64,000 bases of DNA from Toxonevra muliebris (taxonomy: Eukaryota > Arthropoda > Insecta > Diptera > Pallopteridae): assembly GCA_963691655.1 (NCBI GenBank), contig OY829329.1, positions 7,516,708 to 7,580,707 of the forward strand, written 5' to 3'. Of this stretch, positions 47,860 to 59,310 are shown piece after piece. The notes under the pieces are model-generated. The model was not told the origin of the DNA. It searched no databases and saw only the letters and a list, made by a program, of their open reading frames with translations. Both the position numbers and the translations under genes were made by a program. Within the stretch, counting starts at the first letter, position 1, and each line of letters begins with the position of its first letter.

Positions 47860-48162
47860 TCTTTAAACGTGTTTTTGAAAGTATGGCATTTGCTGTCCCT
47901 CCCTTTCAAACACTACAAAGTACTTGAATTAAATACAATCTAGTTATCACATTTAAATTCTCAGAAGAGAAAAAAATCTATCAGTTCGTTTGTTTTTACT
48001 GTTGAATAAGCTAGTTTGAAGAAAACACATACAAATATATTTCAAATGAATACTAATAAGAGATTCACTAAAAATCGTGATATTTTTAGTAAATAGTACA
48101 AAAATAAAACAAACATTTAATAAAAAAAAAAAAAAGGAATAATACGGATACAAAAGTGTAAA
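47860..48162 (+). promoter_or_regulatory. Conserved upstream/leader block of transglutaminase copy 1
   Basis: Sequence from TCTTTAAACGTG through GAATTAAATACAATCTAG to the start codon is shared with the regions before copies 2 and 3. A TCAGTT at 47981-47986 fits the arthropod initiator consensus and lies about 180 bp before the ATG. It is conserved in all three copies, so it is the best transcription-start candidate. No clear TATA box at the expected distance. Confidence 0.5.
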
Positions 48163-51100
48163 ATGATTACAAGTATTCTTAATAAATTTGTGAACACACT
48201 TCGTCCCGAAAATCCATATCGTCGTAATGAAAGTAATTACTGGAATTTGTATGTTATTTAATATTTACATAATGTATTTACCCAGAGGATATAAAACGCA
48301 TCATCGCACATATTTTACATCATTGAAGCGCATACTTTTTGTAAAGGCCTCAAAATGTGTTGGAAAGAGTGGAAACTGTCACATTTGACAGTTTCCAGAA
48401 ATAAGTGAGTCTGTACATATCAAAAGTCCCTAAGCCAAATTTAAAACAAACCAGTTTTTACGTTGGACTTAAGCACTTATGATAAATACCGTATAGACTT
48501 AGTTAGTTTTGAAAAAAGAGTCATATGGACTTAAGCAGTTATGAAAAACACTGAGCAGAAAGGAAGCGGACTTAACGAGGCCTTATTTCCATACGAATAT
48601 TATCGGTCAGTGCGTATTGCATCAAAAATCTGGAAAATTTTCCTCTATGGACTTGGGCATTTTGGTATGTACTGACTCAAGTTTCCTCGTCTAAAAACAG
48701 AAATGTATTATGTAGGTATTAAGGAATGTACAGTTCCAATATCAGTGATGCAAGATTAGTTCATTTTTTACCTAACTCATAAGGGAATTGATATATTCCT
48801 CTGCAGAATATATCAGAAGTAGGAAAATAATTTTAAATCAAAAAAAAAAAAAAAAAAACAATTTAATAAACAAACTAATTATTTAATAAGTAAATACTTT
48901 TCGTCTCGCTACAAAAAATCTGTAACAAGCTTATTTTGTGAAATGCAACTTGAGGTAGGATTACAGTAAAAAACGACAATTTTTTTGAAGATATTTTATT
49001 ACATATTAAAGAGGGGTTTTTTATAAGGTTATTAAGGCTTTCAAGAATACAAATTTTTTTTTCAATTTTAGTGGAGTCTTAATAAAAAGAAGAGTCTCAT
49101 GGCCTACAGTTAGTCTCCGTAACGGTAAATCTGAAACAAAAAGTTGAACTAATCTCTCCCACAGGAATCAACCACATTGTTAAAAAAAAAAAATGATGAA
49201 AAAAAATGAGAAGCATTTTGTGCAAATTTCATTTTGAGGTGATTTCAAACAAAAAAGTAGTGCGCAAAGTTCGAACAAGTTCTTACTTCAAATTCTCAAA
49301 TTTGAGCAAACTTCGCTACACACGACACAAAATGTTTGCACAAATATAAAAATATCAAGTTTTATTTGATTTTGCAAAACGGTTTGCACAAACACTAAGG
49401 CAACGCTATACACGAAACAAAATGTTTGCACAAACAGGATTTCACGCAAATTTTGTGTCGTGTGTAGGCACTATAAGCTCATCAAAAACTGTTAATTCTG
49501 CTGAAAAATTGATATTTATTATGACTGATTAAAATTCACCATTTCAGATAACAAAAATGACGCTGTTTTGAGAATACGAAACGTTGATTTATGTCTCAAA
49601 GAAAATAATGAGGCACATCATACTTCGTATTTCTATATCGCGAAACAAGCTTTGATAGTCAGACGTGGTGACCCATTTCGTATACAAATTGAAGCTAATA
49701 GAACAATCTACGATGATGATATTATTACCTTTGTCTTTATTGTTCCTGATGTGAAGAAACCAAGTCCGAGAAACGGAACATTAATATCCTTAGAAGTCCC
49801 TGGTGTAATCGAAAGCTTGGAAAATCCTTATAGTTGGGAGATCAGTTTTGATGCAATCGAAGAATCTATTCTAAGCGTATTGATTAAACCTTCGGTCACT
49901 TGCGCCGTTACAGAATGGAAACTTGAAATTGATACGAAAATACTGAATGCTGGTTCGAGAAGTTACATTGTCTCGAAACCAATATATATACTTTTTAATC
50001 CATACTCTAAGTATGATCAAGTATACATGGCGAATCGAAATGAGCGAAAAGAGTATGTAAAGCAAGATACAACAATGATTTGGCGTGGGTCTTATAATCG
50101 TATGCGCCCAGTTGTCTGGAAACTGGGCCAATATGAACGTTATGTTTTGGAATGTTCAATTAAGCTAGTTAGAGCAGTCGGAAGAGTATCAGCTAAATTT
50201 CGTGGAGATCCTGTTCGGGTTTCACGTGCTCTTTCAGCTGCTATTAACGCGCAGGATGATAATGGTGTTTTAATTGGTAATTGGAGTGGAAATTTCTCAG
50301 GAGGTGCCAGTCCGGCAAAATGGTTAGGTTCAACAGAAATTCTGCAACAGTTTTATAAAACACAGAGACCAGTCAAATATGCTCAATGCTGGGTCTTCGC
50401 TGGAGTCTTAGCAACAACTGCACGGTGCCTCGGTATTCCTTCACGCATTGTTACATGCTTTTCGTCCGCGCACGATACAGTAGGTTCACTTACCATTGAT
50501 AAATTCTTTGATAATAATAACAAGATAGTATACCCAAAAAAACTGGACTCCATTTGGAATTTTCATGTTTGGGATGAATTTTGGATGGATCGTCCGGACT
50601 TGGATAATGGTCCTCATGGCTCATATGCTGGCTGGCAAGTGCTTGATGCTACGCCTCAGGAGACCTCTGATAAAATGTATCGCACTGGTCCAGCTTCCGT
50701 GATTGCAGTGAAAAATGGTGAAATATTGCGACCATTTGATTGCAGTTTTGTTTTTGCTGAAGTAAATGCTGATAGTGTTTACTGGCGTTATAATGGTCGA
50801 TATCTATCAGTTAAACTGTTGAGCACGGACACTACCATAGTTGGGAAATTGATTAGCACAAAGGCTGTGCAGAAATGGGAGCGTGAGGATTTAACTAATA
50901 AGTATAAGTATAAGGAAAAAACAGGAAAGGAACGTGAAATTATGATAAAGGCACTAAAACAATCTCCCATTCCATTCAGTAGACATTACTTAAATGAAAA
51001 TTTTACTGAAGTCGAGTTTGCCACGGATTTAAAAGATGACGTCAAAATTGGTCAACCATTTTCAGCCCTTGTTACGATAACTAACAAATCTAAAGAAAAA

Positions 51101-51769
51101 TTACACACTGTTTCTGGACAGTTGAACTGTGACGCTGTATTATATACAGGTGTTAATGGTAAGGAGATTAAGTCGATCGATTTCGAAGTTGCAGTTCAAC
51201 CAAATTCATCGGAGCATGTTCGCATGGAAGTTGTATTTAACGAGTACTTTCCAAAGTTATTACCACAGGTAATTAAAATGTTTTGTTCCATACTTCAAAA
51301 TTGAATTATTTCATTTTTAAGGCTTCCTTCAACATTTCCTGTTTGGCTAAAGTCATAGGTACTGATTATGAGTACTATGGAGAAGATGACTTCCGTGTAC
51401 GAAAACCTGATATTAAACTCCAATTTCAAGGCAATATAATCTTACAAGAACCTGTTGATATTATATTAAGACTCATTAACCCTTTGCCTATACCTTTGAA
51501 AAAAGGTGAATTTTACGTTGAGGGGCCTGGCATTGAACAACCCTTAAAGTTTACGGTAAATATTATTTTAATGAAATTACTCTATGGGTAATTGAATAAA
51601 TATTCTTTAGTTAGCTGAAATACCTATTGATGGCACTGCTGAATCAACTTTCAAATATGTGCCTCCCTATGCGGGACACGCTACTATGCTTGCTAAATTC
51701 TCTTCAAAAGAGCTTGATGATGTTGATGGTTATCTACATTATGAAGTTGAACCTAATAGTTATACCTAA
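48163..51769 (+). CDS. Tg: Transglutaminase, tandem copy 1
   Basis: Calcium-dependent protein-glutamine gamma-glutamyltransferase that cross-links proteins; in flies it acts in haemolymph clotting, cuticle and gut-lining formation (family knowledge). Coding exons 48163-48232, 49548-51268, 51322-51555, 51611-51769 (2184 nt, 727 residues). N-terminal beta-sandwich (VDLCLKENNEAHHTSYF onward), papain-like core and two C-terminal barrels are all present. Catalytic Cys304 in YAQCWVFAG, His363 in WNFHVWDEFW and Asp390 in GWQVLDATPQE have spacings like factor XIIIa. There is no signal peptide: the first exon encodes a short basic start, MITSILNKFVNTLRPENPYR. It ends with four extra residues (NSYT) compared with copy 2. 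AATAAA lies at 51977. Intron 1 contains small inverted repeats. Apparently functional. Confidence 0.96.
49250..49475. repeat. Inverted/direct repeat cluster in intron 1 of transglutaminase copy 1
   Basis: ACACACGACACAAAATGTTTGC (49317 on) recurs as ACACGAAACAAAATGTTTGC (49412 on) and, inverted, as GCAAATTTTGTGTCGTGTGT at 49448, before AGGCACTATA. The motif resembles the terminal repeats of the element at 46837 (TAGTG..ACACACGAGAG), so a related or degenerate miniature element is likely. Confidence 0.5.
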
Positions 51770-52019
51770 ATTGAAGCGTTACTTTGTTTGTCAAAATCGT
51801 TTATCTTTGTATGGGAATAAGAGAGTTTTGACAGATAAACGACTGACGCTCCTATTTAGGTATGATTGTTAACCAGAAGCTGTTATAAACAGTAGTCGTC
51901 CAAGGAACAGAGATATCATACGTCTGTCGAATATTAAATTGTAATATTATTATTTTTATTATTTATTTAATCTTAAAATAAATTTTAAAACTAACTTAAA
52001 GTTAAGCACTAGCTGTCAG

Positions 52020-52515
52020 GGCTATCAGTTCGACTACAAAATTTTACAAGCGATAAAAGATAAATAATGTGTGATATGATGTGATAATTATAAAATAGTG
52101 CAAAGATACAAAGAAGCCTGTTAACGACGCGTTGCATTCGGTCCTTTATCGCATATCTCTGATGCTGGATTCGGTTAGAACGTGTTGCAGGGTGATTTGG
52201 TCGCCACATGAAAGGCACATAGATGCCGTGCTTCCTTCGAGAATCCATTAATGCGTTGCAACTGTGTGTCCAAGTCGGAGTCTAGCAATAGTTTTAATTT
52301 TATTTAATCAATTTTTTTTATCTGCATCTGATGGGTACATTGGGGCGTCACCATCAGGTTTGATTGTGCAGTAGTTTCTATTGTTTCTTCAGTAAGAAAG
52401 CTATATGTTGCTTCAAATCTGATTTTTCGATTATTGGATCTGTTGAGATCGGTGCCGAGCTAGCATATTTTGCGGCTTTATCCGTTGCTTCATTGCCAGA
52501 AGAATCAACTCAACA
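52020..52515 (-). mobile_element. Degenerate non-LTR fragment (RNase H and C-terminal finger)
   Basis: Read on the minus strand, conceptual frames give SSGNEATDKAAKYAS (RNase H end), RLRLGHTVATH and CLSCGDQITLQHVLTES, the same architecture as the 27315 element but a different sequence. Stops and frameshifts interrupt it. 5'-truncated and dead. Confidence 0.7.
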
Positions 52516-52547
52516 CTAAGTAAAACTTCCATTACTAGAAATGCGAA

Positions 52548-53080
52548 CAGAGGCGCACCCCAAGATAGGGTGCTCTCACCGCGTCTCTGTAACCTAATTT
52601 TTGTGTACGCGGATGATATTGCCCTAACAGCCTCAGGAATATATCTAACAGAGTTAATTCAAGAAGGTCTCTTCATATTACCTAACTGGTGCCATAAATG
52701 GGACCTAAGCACCAATCTGAAAAAAAGCAGAATTAGTTCTCTTTACACGGAAACATAAAATTCTTCCTTTTAACCTACCCACACTGAAGGAAGCCCCATT
52801 TTTACCTAAAGAGAAAGCCAAATACTTAGATCCTATACCATACAGGAAACTAAACTGAAAACAAGGCGTTCAAGACAGGGTGAAAAAAGTCGGCGTCGCT
52901 CAATTCCTAAAAAAAACATGGAAAAAAGAGCCATTGAAAAAAGATGGGACCTACAACCTTAAGTAGTTTTCTGGCTTTACAAAGCTGTATTCAGACTTAT
53001 ACCGTTTTACGGTGTAAACTTCCATTACATACCTTATAACGTTCCACGAAGGTTCACAAAGATTAGGGTAACTTTGTAAA
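52548..53080 (+). mobile_element. Degenerate non-LTR reverse transcriptase fragment
   Basis: RGAPQDRVLSPRLCNLIF followed soon by VYADDIALTASG shows the catalytic YADD motif of jockey/I-type reverse transcriptases; a segment between the two motifs is missing. Later frames (WCHKWDLSTNLKKS, KYLDP) also fit, but stops interrupt them. It is opposite to and abuts the RNase H fragment at 52020-52515, so either one element was inverted or two insertions are nested. Confidence 0.8.
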
Positions 53081-53159
53081 TAGCCCATGTGGTATTGAAA
53101 TCGGCGTCATTGGCCATGAACAGGCACTTTAACCTAAGCTAGTGAATGAAAATCCGGTT

Positions 53160-53490
53160 CTTCATATTCTTTAAGCGTGTTCTCAAAAGTACTGAATTTA
53201 CTGGTCCTCCTTTTCAAATACTATAACGTACTTCAATTAAATATAATCTAGTCATTCTCGAAAGAAAATCTATCAGTTCGTTTGTTTCTGTAATTGAATA
53301 AGTTTGTGTGAATGAAAATCAGAGATTCATTTAAAATCGTGATATTTTCAGCAAATAGTAAAAAAAATAATAAAAAAGCATAGCCGAAGGCCCTGGTAGC
53401 CAGTGCTCCTCTCAATTCAGTAATCTAATGATTTATCAGTAAATAAATAAAGAAGTATAGAATAAAAATATACGGATACAAAAGTGTGAA
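53160..53490 (+). promoter_or_regulatory. Conserved upstream/leader block of transglutaminase copy 2
   Basis: Homologous to 47860-48162: TCTTTAAGCGTG, TATAATCTAG, CTATCAGTTCGTTTG and TCGTGATATTTTCAG blocks are in the same order. The initiator-like TCAGTT is at 53273-53278. The leader between it and the ATG is lengthened by a 70-bp retrotransposon tail (53382-53451). Confidence 0.5.
53382..53451 (+). mobile_element. Dead-on-arrival 3' tail of a non-LTR retrotransposon
   Basis: AGCCGAAGGCCCTGGTAGCC, then CAATTCAGTAATCTAATGAT, then a (TAAA)n-type tail match the 3' end of the element at 27315-28152 with very few differences. Only 70 bp was inserted. It lies between the initiator-like motif and the start codon of transglutaminase copy 2; copies 1 and 3 lack it. 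Confidence 0.85.
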
Positions 53491-56400
53491 ATGATTGGAA
53501 ATTTCCTTAATCGTTGGATGGCCCCGCCACGTGTCATAAATCGTTATCGTCCTGATGAAAGTAATTACTGGAATTTGTATGTTCTTATTTTTTAATATTA
53601 GTTCATGTAAATACGTTATTTACATAATTTATGTACCCAGAAGGTGTAAAACGCATCATCGTACATATAGGGGATTCCTGAAAACACGCAGACAGCGCAA
53701 GTTTCCGAGCTCGCAAATCAGTTGTTAAAATTTGTATGAAAATTTTCTGGCACAAACCAGATAAGTTTGCGCTATGAATTCACTGCGCAAAGTGGCTATT
53801 CACACGGGCGCAAGCATGAACGCCTGTCTGAAAGAGAGAGGTAGAAAAAAGGTAGTTAGAAAAAGACATGCAAGTTTCTACCTATTTCATATTACCTTTC
53901 TCTTCCCAACAAGCTTTTATGCTTCCGCCCGTGTGAACAGCCACAGAGACCTCGCAAACTTGCGCAAATGTATATTCAACCCCGTGAAACTCACACCTGA
54001 TTTAATTTGCTCAAAGTTTATACAATTGGATGAATTATGTGGTACAGAGATATTTTGATTTGATTCAAAATATCTTCACTGAATAAAGATATTGAAAGAA
54101 GCTACCACTACCGTTCTATATACTTATGTTGTTGTTTTTTCCCATCGTAGCTAGTCTGAATAACAGTTCATTACTTGAAAGTCTAGTACATGAGAGAGTG
54201 TGTGTGTTTGTAAGAAAATGATTCTAGGTGTAATTTTTTCTGAATGGGCCCCATTCGATCCATTCATGATAGTTTTTAGGAGACTATGAAAATTAAATCT
54301 AGAAATATTAGTAGCTTATATAGGATATTGAAAGATTAAAGATTGGCTGATTCCGAAACGGCCGTCTGATTTGCCTGTCTCTATATATATTGTTGCTGTG
54401 ATGACTATATTTGCTCATTAAGTTTATATATAACTTCAATAAACGAATTTAACATGACTTTGAAAATAGTCTCCTAAAAACTATGATTAATTTCCTTGTT
54501 TAGGAAATACAACCAAAAAAAAAAAAATATCCGCCATAATTTTTTGGCTGAATTTGATTTGGCTTAATTGCCAAACAAAAAAGGAATTTCAACCAAAAAC
54601 CAAATAGAAATCCGACCAAAAGAATTTATTTTCCTTATTAAAAAGGAATTTCAGCCAAAAATTCGTTTGGGAATTCTACCAAATAATTTTTGGTTGATTT
54701 TCCAATTTAAAAAGGAATTTATTTATTAGCCTTTAGCCATATATGATTACACAGCCAAATTTCAGCCAAAATAGTATATTTTTTCTTTATCGGTAAATTT
54801 TATCGCAAAAGGAATAATTCTGAAATTAATCTTAAAAAGCGTGATATTTTTGGTGTGCGGTTGGTGCAGTGTTATAAGGCCATAGGCAATAAAGCCATAT
54901 TATTTTATTTCACTTCACATTGAGAATTAGAGCCATACGCTTTATTTCAGTTGAAGAAGTGAAAAAATTCATTACGGTATTACTGCACCTTTGATAATTT
55001 TTTGTGAAATGTTTGGCTCTGCGAAAATAGGCCCCAGGAAATAAAGCCAAAAAAAAAAAAAAATTAAATAAGGCCCCAAATATTTCCATAGAAAACAAAA
55101 ACACGAATAATTGGGGTCTTATTTCGTTTTTGGGGCTTTATTTCATTTTTGTGGTGCTTTATTTCATATTTTTATGCAATATTTTGAATTTTTATGGGGT
55201 TTTAATTAATTTTTCTACAAAAGGAATATTTTGCATTATTAAAATTATTAGGCTTTGAATGAACATTTCAATCGGGGCTTTATTTAATTTTACATAAAAT
55301 ATGAACTGGTCAAATAAAACAGATCTATCAATTAACAATTAAAATTTTAATCAATTATAATTGTTTCAGACATAGTAGGTTTTTGAGAATTTAAAAGAAT
55401 AATAGTACACAATTTGCGAGAATTTTGTATTATAATTCTTTTAAATTCCCAAAACCCTATAACAAAAAAAAGAGAACTTAATGTAATACAATTTTTTGTT
55501 TTCAAAACGATTATTTTCTGTAACTACCGTTTCATGTCATAGAAATCTAAATTTCAGATAACGCAAATGACGCTGTTTTGAGAGTACTAAACGTTGATTT
55601 ATGTCTCGAAGAAAATAATAAGAGGCATCATACTTCGCATTTCTTTATCGCGAAACAAGCTTTGATAGTAAGACGTGGTGACCCATTTCGTGCACGAATT
55701 CAAGTTAACAGACCAATCTACGATAATGATATTATTACCTTTCTCTTTATTGTTGCTGATGAGAGGGATCCAAATCCGAGACGCGGAACATTTATACCCT
55801 TAGAGCCCAAGGGTCGAATTGATGTCTTAGGAGATCCTAACACTTGGGAGATCGGCTTTGATACATATAAGGATACCGTTCTAAGCGTATTTATTAAACC
55901 TTCGGTCTCATGTCCCGTTACAGAATGGAAACTTGAAATTGATACGAAACTACAGAATGCTGGTTCGAGAAGTTACGCTATCTCCGCACCGATATATATA
56001 CTTTTTAATCCATGGTGTAAATATGATCAAGTATACATGGAGAATCGAAATGAGCGAAAAGAGTATGTAATGCACGATACAACATTAATTTGGCGTGGGT
56101 CTTATAATCGTATGCGTCCAGTTGCCTGGAAACTGGGCCAGTTTGAACGTTATATCTTAGAATGCTCACTTAAACTAGTTGCCACAGTGGGAAGAGTATC
56201 TGCTGTATTTCGTGGAGATCCTGTTCGCGTTTCACGTGCTCTTTCAGCTGCTATTAATGCGCAGGATGATAATGGTGTTATTATTGGTAATTGGACTAAT
56301 AATTTCGCAGGAGGTACTCCCCCGACAGAATGGTCAGGTTCCACAGAAATTTTGCAACAGTTTTATAGAACACATAGACCAGTCAAATTTGCTCAATGCT

Positions 56401-57773
56401 GGGTCTTCGCTGGGATCTTAACAACAACTGCACGCTGCCTCGGTATTCCTTCACGTGTTGTTACATGTTATGCTTCCGCGCACGATGCAAACGGTTCACT
56501 TACCCTTGATATTTTCCTTGATCGGGACAACAGGAGAATATATGGAGAAAACAAGGACTCCATTTGGAATTTTCATGTTTGGAATGAAGTTTGGATGGAT
56601 CGTCCTGATTTGGGTGTTGGTCCTCATGGCGCATATGCTGGCTGGCAAGTGGTTGATGCTACGCCTCAGGAAATGTCTGATAATATGTATCGTACTGGCC
56701 CAGCTTCCGTGATTGCAGTGAAAAATGGCGAAATATTACGACCATTTGATTGTGGGTTTGTTTTTGCTGAAGTAAATGCTGATAGGATTTACTGGCGTCA
56801 TAATGCTCCTCATCTACCTGTTAAACTGTTGAGCACGGACACTTCAGCAGTTGGGCTTGCGATTACCACAAAGGCTGTGCTGAAATGGGAAGGTGAGGAT
56901 TTAACTACTAAGTATAAGTATAAGGAAAAAACAGATAAGGAACGTGAAATAATGTTCAAGGCCTTAAAGCAATCTCACAATGCATTCAGTAGATATTACT
57001 TAAATGAAGACTTTACTGAAGTCGATTTTGCCATGGTTTTAAGAGATGACATTAAAATTGGTGAAGCATTTTCATTCGTTGTTAAGATAACTAACAAATC
57101 TAGACATAACTTACACACTGTTTTGGGACATCTGATCTGTGACGCTGTCTTGTATACAGGTGGTAATGCTGTGGAGGTTAAGTCAATCAATTTTCAAACT
57201 AAAGTGCAACCAAATTCTTCTGAGAATGTTGGCATGGAAGTGTCATTTAATGATTACTATACTAAGTTATTATCACAGGTAACTAAAATGTTTGTTTCAT
57301 ACGTAAAAATTTATTTATTTCACTTTTTAAGGCTTCCTTCAACATTTACTGTTCGGCCAAAGTCTTAGGTACTGATTATGAGTATTATGCTCAAGATGAC
57401 TTCCGTATACGAAAACCTGATATTAAATTGGAATTCCAAGGAAATATAATCTCACACGAACCTGTTGATGTTATTTTAAGGCTCCCTAATCCTTTGCCCA
57501 TGCCTTTGAGAAAGGGTGCATTTTTCGTTGAAGGACCGGGTATTGAAAAACCCTTAAGGTTTAAGGTAAATATCATTTTAATGAAATTATTCTGTATATA
57601 TTCTATACTATATAAATATTCTTCAGTTAGCGGATATACCCGTTGGTGGCATTGGTGAATTAGCCTTCAAATATGTGCCACCCTATCCGGGTCGCGGTGC
57701 TTTGCTTGCCGTATTCGTTTCAAAAGAGCTCAATGATGTTGATGGTTATGTACATTATGAAATTCAACCTTAA
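53491..57773 (+). CDS. Tg: Transglutaminase, tandem copy 2
   Basis: Same reaction and layout as copy 1. Coding exons 53491-53560, 55558-57278, 57332-57565, 57627-57773 (2172 nt, 723 residues); the first three are exactly the lengths of those in copy 1. Catalytic Cys304 (FAQCWVFAG), His in WNFHVWNEVW and Asp in GWQVVDATPQE are all intact. The N-terminal exon reads MIGNFLNRWMAPPRVINRYR, quite unlike copy 1, with no signal peptide. Exon 2 is very close to copy 1, but patches differ (for example the stretch before FLDRDNRRIYGENKDS). The stop follows HYEIQP. AATAAA lies at 57811. Intron 1 (2 kb) holds several palindromic repeats. Apparently functional. Confidence 0.96.
53792..53944. mobile_element. 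Small inverted-repeat element in intron 1 of transglutaminase copy 2
   Basis: GTGGCTATTCACACGGGCGC then AAGCAT (left) is mirrored by the reverse complement at 53916-53944 with about three mismatches in 29. Outside it, GCGCAAGTTT (near 53695) and AAACTTGCGC (near 53957) also face each other, so the full element may be about 270 bp. GC-richer than its surroundings. Confidence 0.6.
54269..54484. repeat. Inverted repeat, 19-bp identical arms
   Basis: ATAGTTTTTAGGAGACTAT at 54269-54287 is the exact reverse complement of 54466-54484, with further partial matching outside. Likely the termini of a 216-bp miniature element. Confidence 0.6.
55372..55462. repeat. Hairpin-forming palindrome (about 40-bp arms)
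   Basis: The left arm contains GAGAATTTAAAAGAATAATA and AATTTGCG; the right arm contains AGAATTTTG and ATAATTCTTTTAAATTCCC, so almost the whole 90 bp folds on itself. It lies 95 bp before exon 2 of transglutaminase copy 2. Confidence 0.55.
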
Positions 57774-58534
57774 CCAGAAGATGTTATGAATAGTAGTCTG
57801 GCGAATATATAATAAAAATTAATTTTTGTTTTGACAACGGTAGTTGTGTTGAATTTACATGTTTATTATTATTTTAAAAATTTGAAGACTGCTAAAGTAA
57901 AAAATTTAATGAAACTAGTTTCCAAGTCTAAAATCATACTAGGCTGCCCAAGGACATCGATTTTAATGAAAAAAATGTGTGAAGTGTAAAAAGAAAAACT
58001 TATTTTTTAAGATGTTATTTTAAAAAAAGCTGTTTTATCTAAAAGAAACATTGCGTACTTAACCTACATTCGTATGAACAACTTGGACCAAATATATCGC
58101 ACCTAGTATGGTCTTGGTCACTGAATCCAAATATTATAGCTAAATGTTTCTTGCACATCAGGTTTTTGAGAAAATCAATTTTGAAATATTCTGTGAAACG
58201 ACAATTTTATTTAAATTTGTAAAAGTAATTTTGTTCTGTTTTCAATTTCTATAAATCTTAAGTTGTCAATTTATAAGAGAAAAAAGTGTTTTAAATGAAA
58301 GGTGTGTTATTATAGAATTCATACATTATTGGCATTAACTCTTTCATACCCAATGTTGCGCATATGCAACATTCACTTTAATGCGGCATAAAATAGGTGA
58401 TTGACAAATTCCACTAATAATAATATATGCATTCAGTTCTGTTAGGTGTTCTACACGTTTGCTGATTGTCGCACATTTGAAATTTCTTGCTTATGTAATT
58501 TCTTTTTAATGTAATGTAATGAAAATTTTGATCT

Positions 58535-58832
58535 AAGCCCGCAAGGCCGCCCTGAGGCTGCCTTCACAAAATATTACGTAAGCCACATAAAACTATTTAT
58601 TTACATCAAACAGTAACAAATTATGAAAGTGAATATGTCTATCCTACTTACCAAAAAATAGCTATAAACAACAATCGTGTGATCGCAGAAAGTGCAAACT
58701 GACCACAAATTGTGTGTTTATTCTTTCTTCAGGGCTGGCAATTAATTAAAAAAAAAAAAATAAATTTTCACTTATCTATTAATTGAAATAGAATGAAGGC
58801 TGCCTCAGGGCGGCCTTACGGGTTTGAGGGTT
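58535..58832. mobile_element. Inverted-repeat element with GC-rich ends
   Basis: The left arm GCCGCCCTGAGGCTGCCTTC is the reverse complement, except for one base, of GAAGGCTGCCTCAGGGCGGC on the right. Flanking CCGCAAG and CTTACGG extend the match. The interior of about 240 bp is AT-rich and non-coding. Confidence 0.65.
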
Positions 58833-59060
58833 AACATTTCGTTGAAATGCGTCTGAAATGCTGAATTTCGCCATACAAAAAGTGTCAAATGAAATTCTGT
58901 ATTTCAGACTCATTTCGCTGAAATGCGTCGGAAAGTAAACTAGCAACCCTCAACCACAGCATCGTAAAAAACAGGAAAAATTTAAGATTCATTACATTTT
59001 TTTTAGATATTTTGGATTTTGTTTTCATAACAGGTGCTCTTGTAATAATCTGTCAAATCA
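58832..59060. repeat. Second copy of the left part of the 46837 element
   Basis: CATTTCGTTGAAATGCGTCT, GAAATGC, AATTTCGCCA, AACTAGCAACCCTCAA, AAAAATTTAAGAT and TTTTGTTTTCATAACAG run in the same order as at 46870-47090. It lies 1.15 kb before transglutaminase copy 3, as the first lies 1.3 kb before copy 1, so it may have been duplicated with the gene. Confidence 0.7.
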
Positions 59061-59179
59061 CGAAGCAATAGTTTATTACTAATTGAATCACTACCAGAAG
59101 AAACATAATGTGAACCTCTGACTATTTTTATATTTTTATTTAATTTACAAAAATCACAACCGCACAATACTTTTTTCGT

Positions 59180-59310
59180 TTAAAATTAGCTGTCAAAACA
59201 ATCGATGAGCTGTTTACTTGCAAGTTTCTACTAGTTTTCTGTTCACGTACTTTTTCTGCTATTTGTCTCTTTGCGAGAATATTTTTCTCAATCTTTCTTT
59301 TACTCTTCAC
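59180..59310 (-). repeat. Inverted copy of the 35040-35215 repeat
   Basis: See 35040. The reverse complement shows AATATTCTCGCAAAGAGA, GAACAGAAAACTAG and AGAAACTTGCAAGTAA in the same order. Confidence 0.6.

Larger units (their letters stand above)
42060..48162. other. Gene-poor region upstream of Cka and of the transglutaminase cluster
   Basis: Nothing coding is recognised. The Cka leader and promoter should lie in the first kilobase or so. Around 43235-43400 there are GC-richer inverted motifs (GGTCGAGCATGC, CTTCGAGCATGC and GGCTCGAAGACC around the palindrome AATCAAAATATTTTGATT), suggesting a small palindromic element. At about 45705-46430 the ends TAGGCCAGAGAATCTCAATC and the reverse complement of TAGGGCTTCGATTCTCAACC could delimit another DNA transposon. 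A better-supported element is listed at 46837. The last 300 bp are the conserved promoter block of the first transglutaminase. Confidence 0.55.
51770..53159. other. Intergenic spacer between transglutaminase copies 1 and 2
   Basis: Contains the 3' flank of copy 1 (AATAAA at 51977-51982), then two oppositely oriented non-LTR retrotransposon fragments listed separately, which fill about 52020-53080. No host gene seen. Confidence 0.65.
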
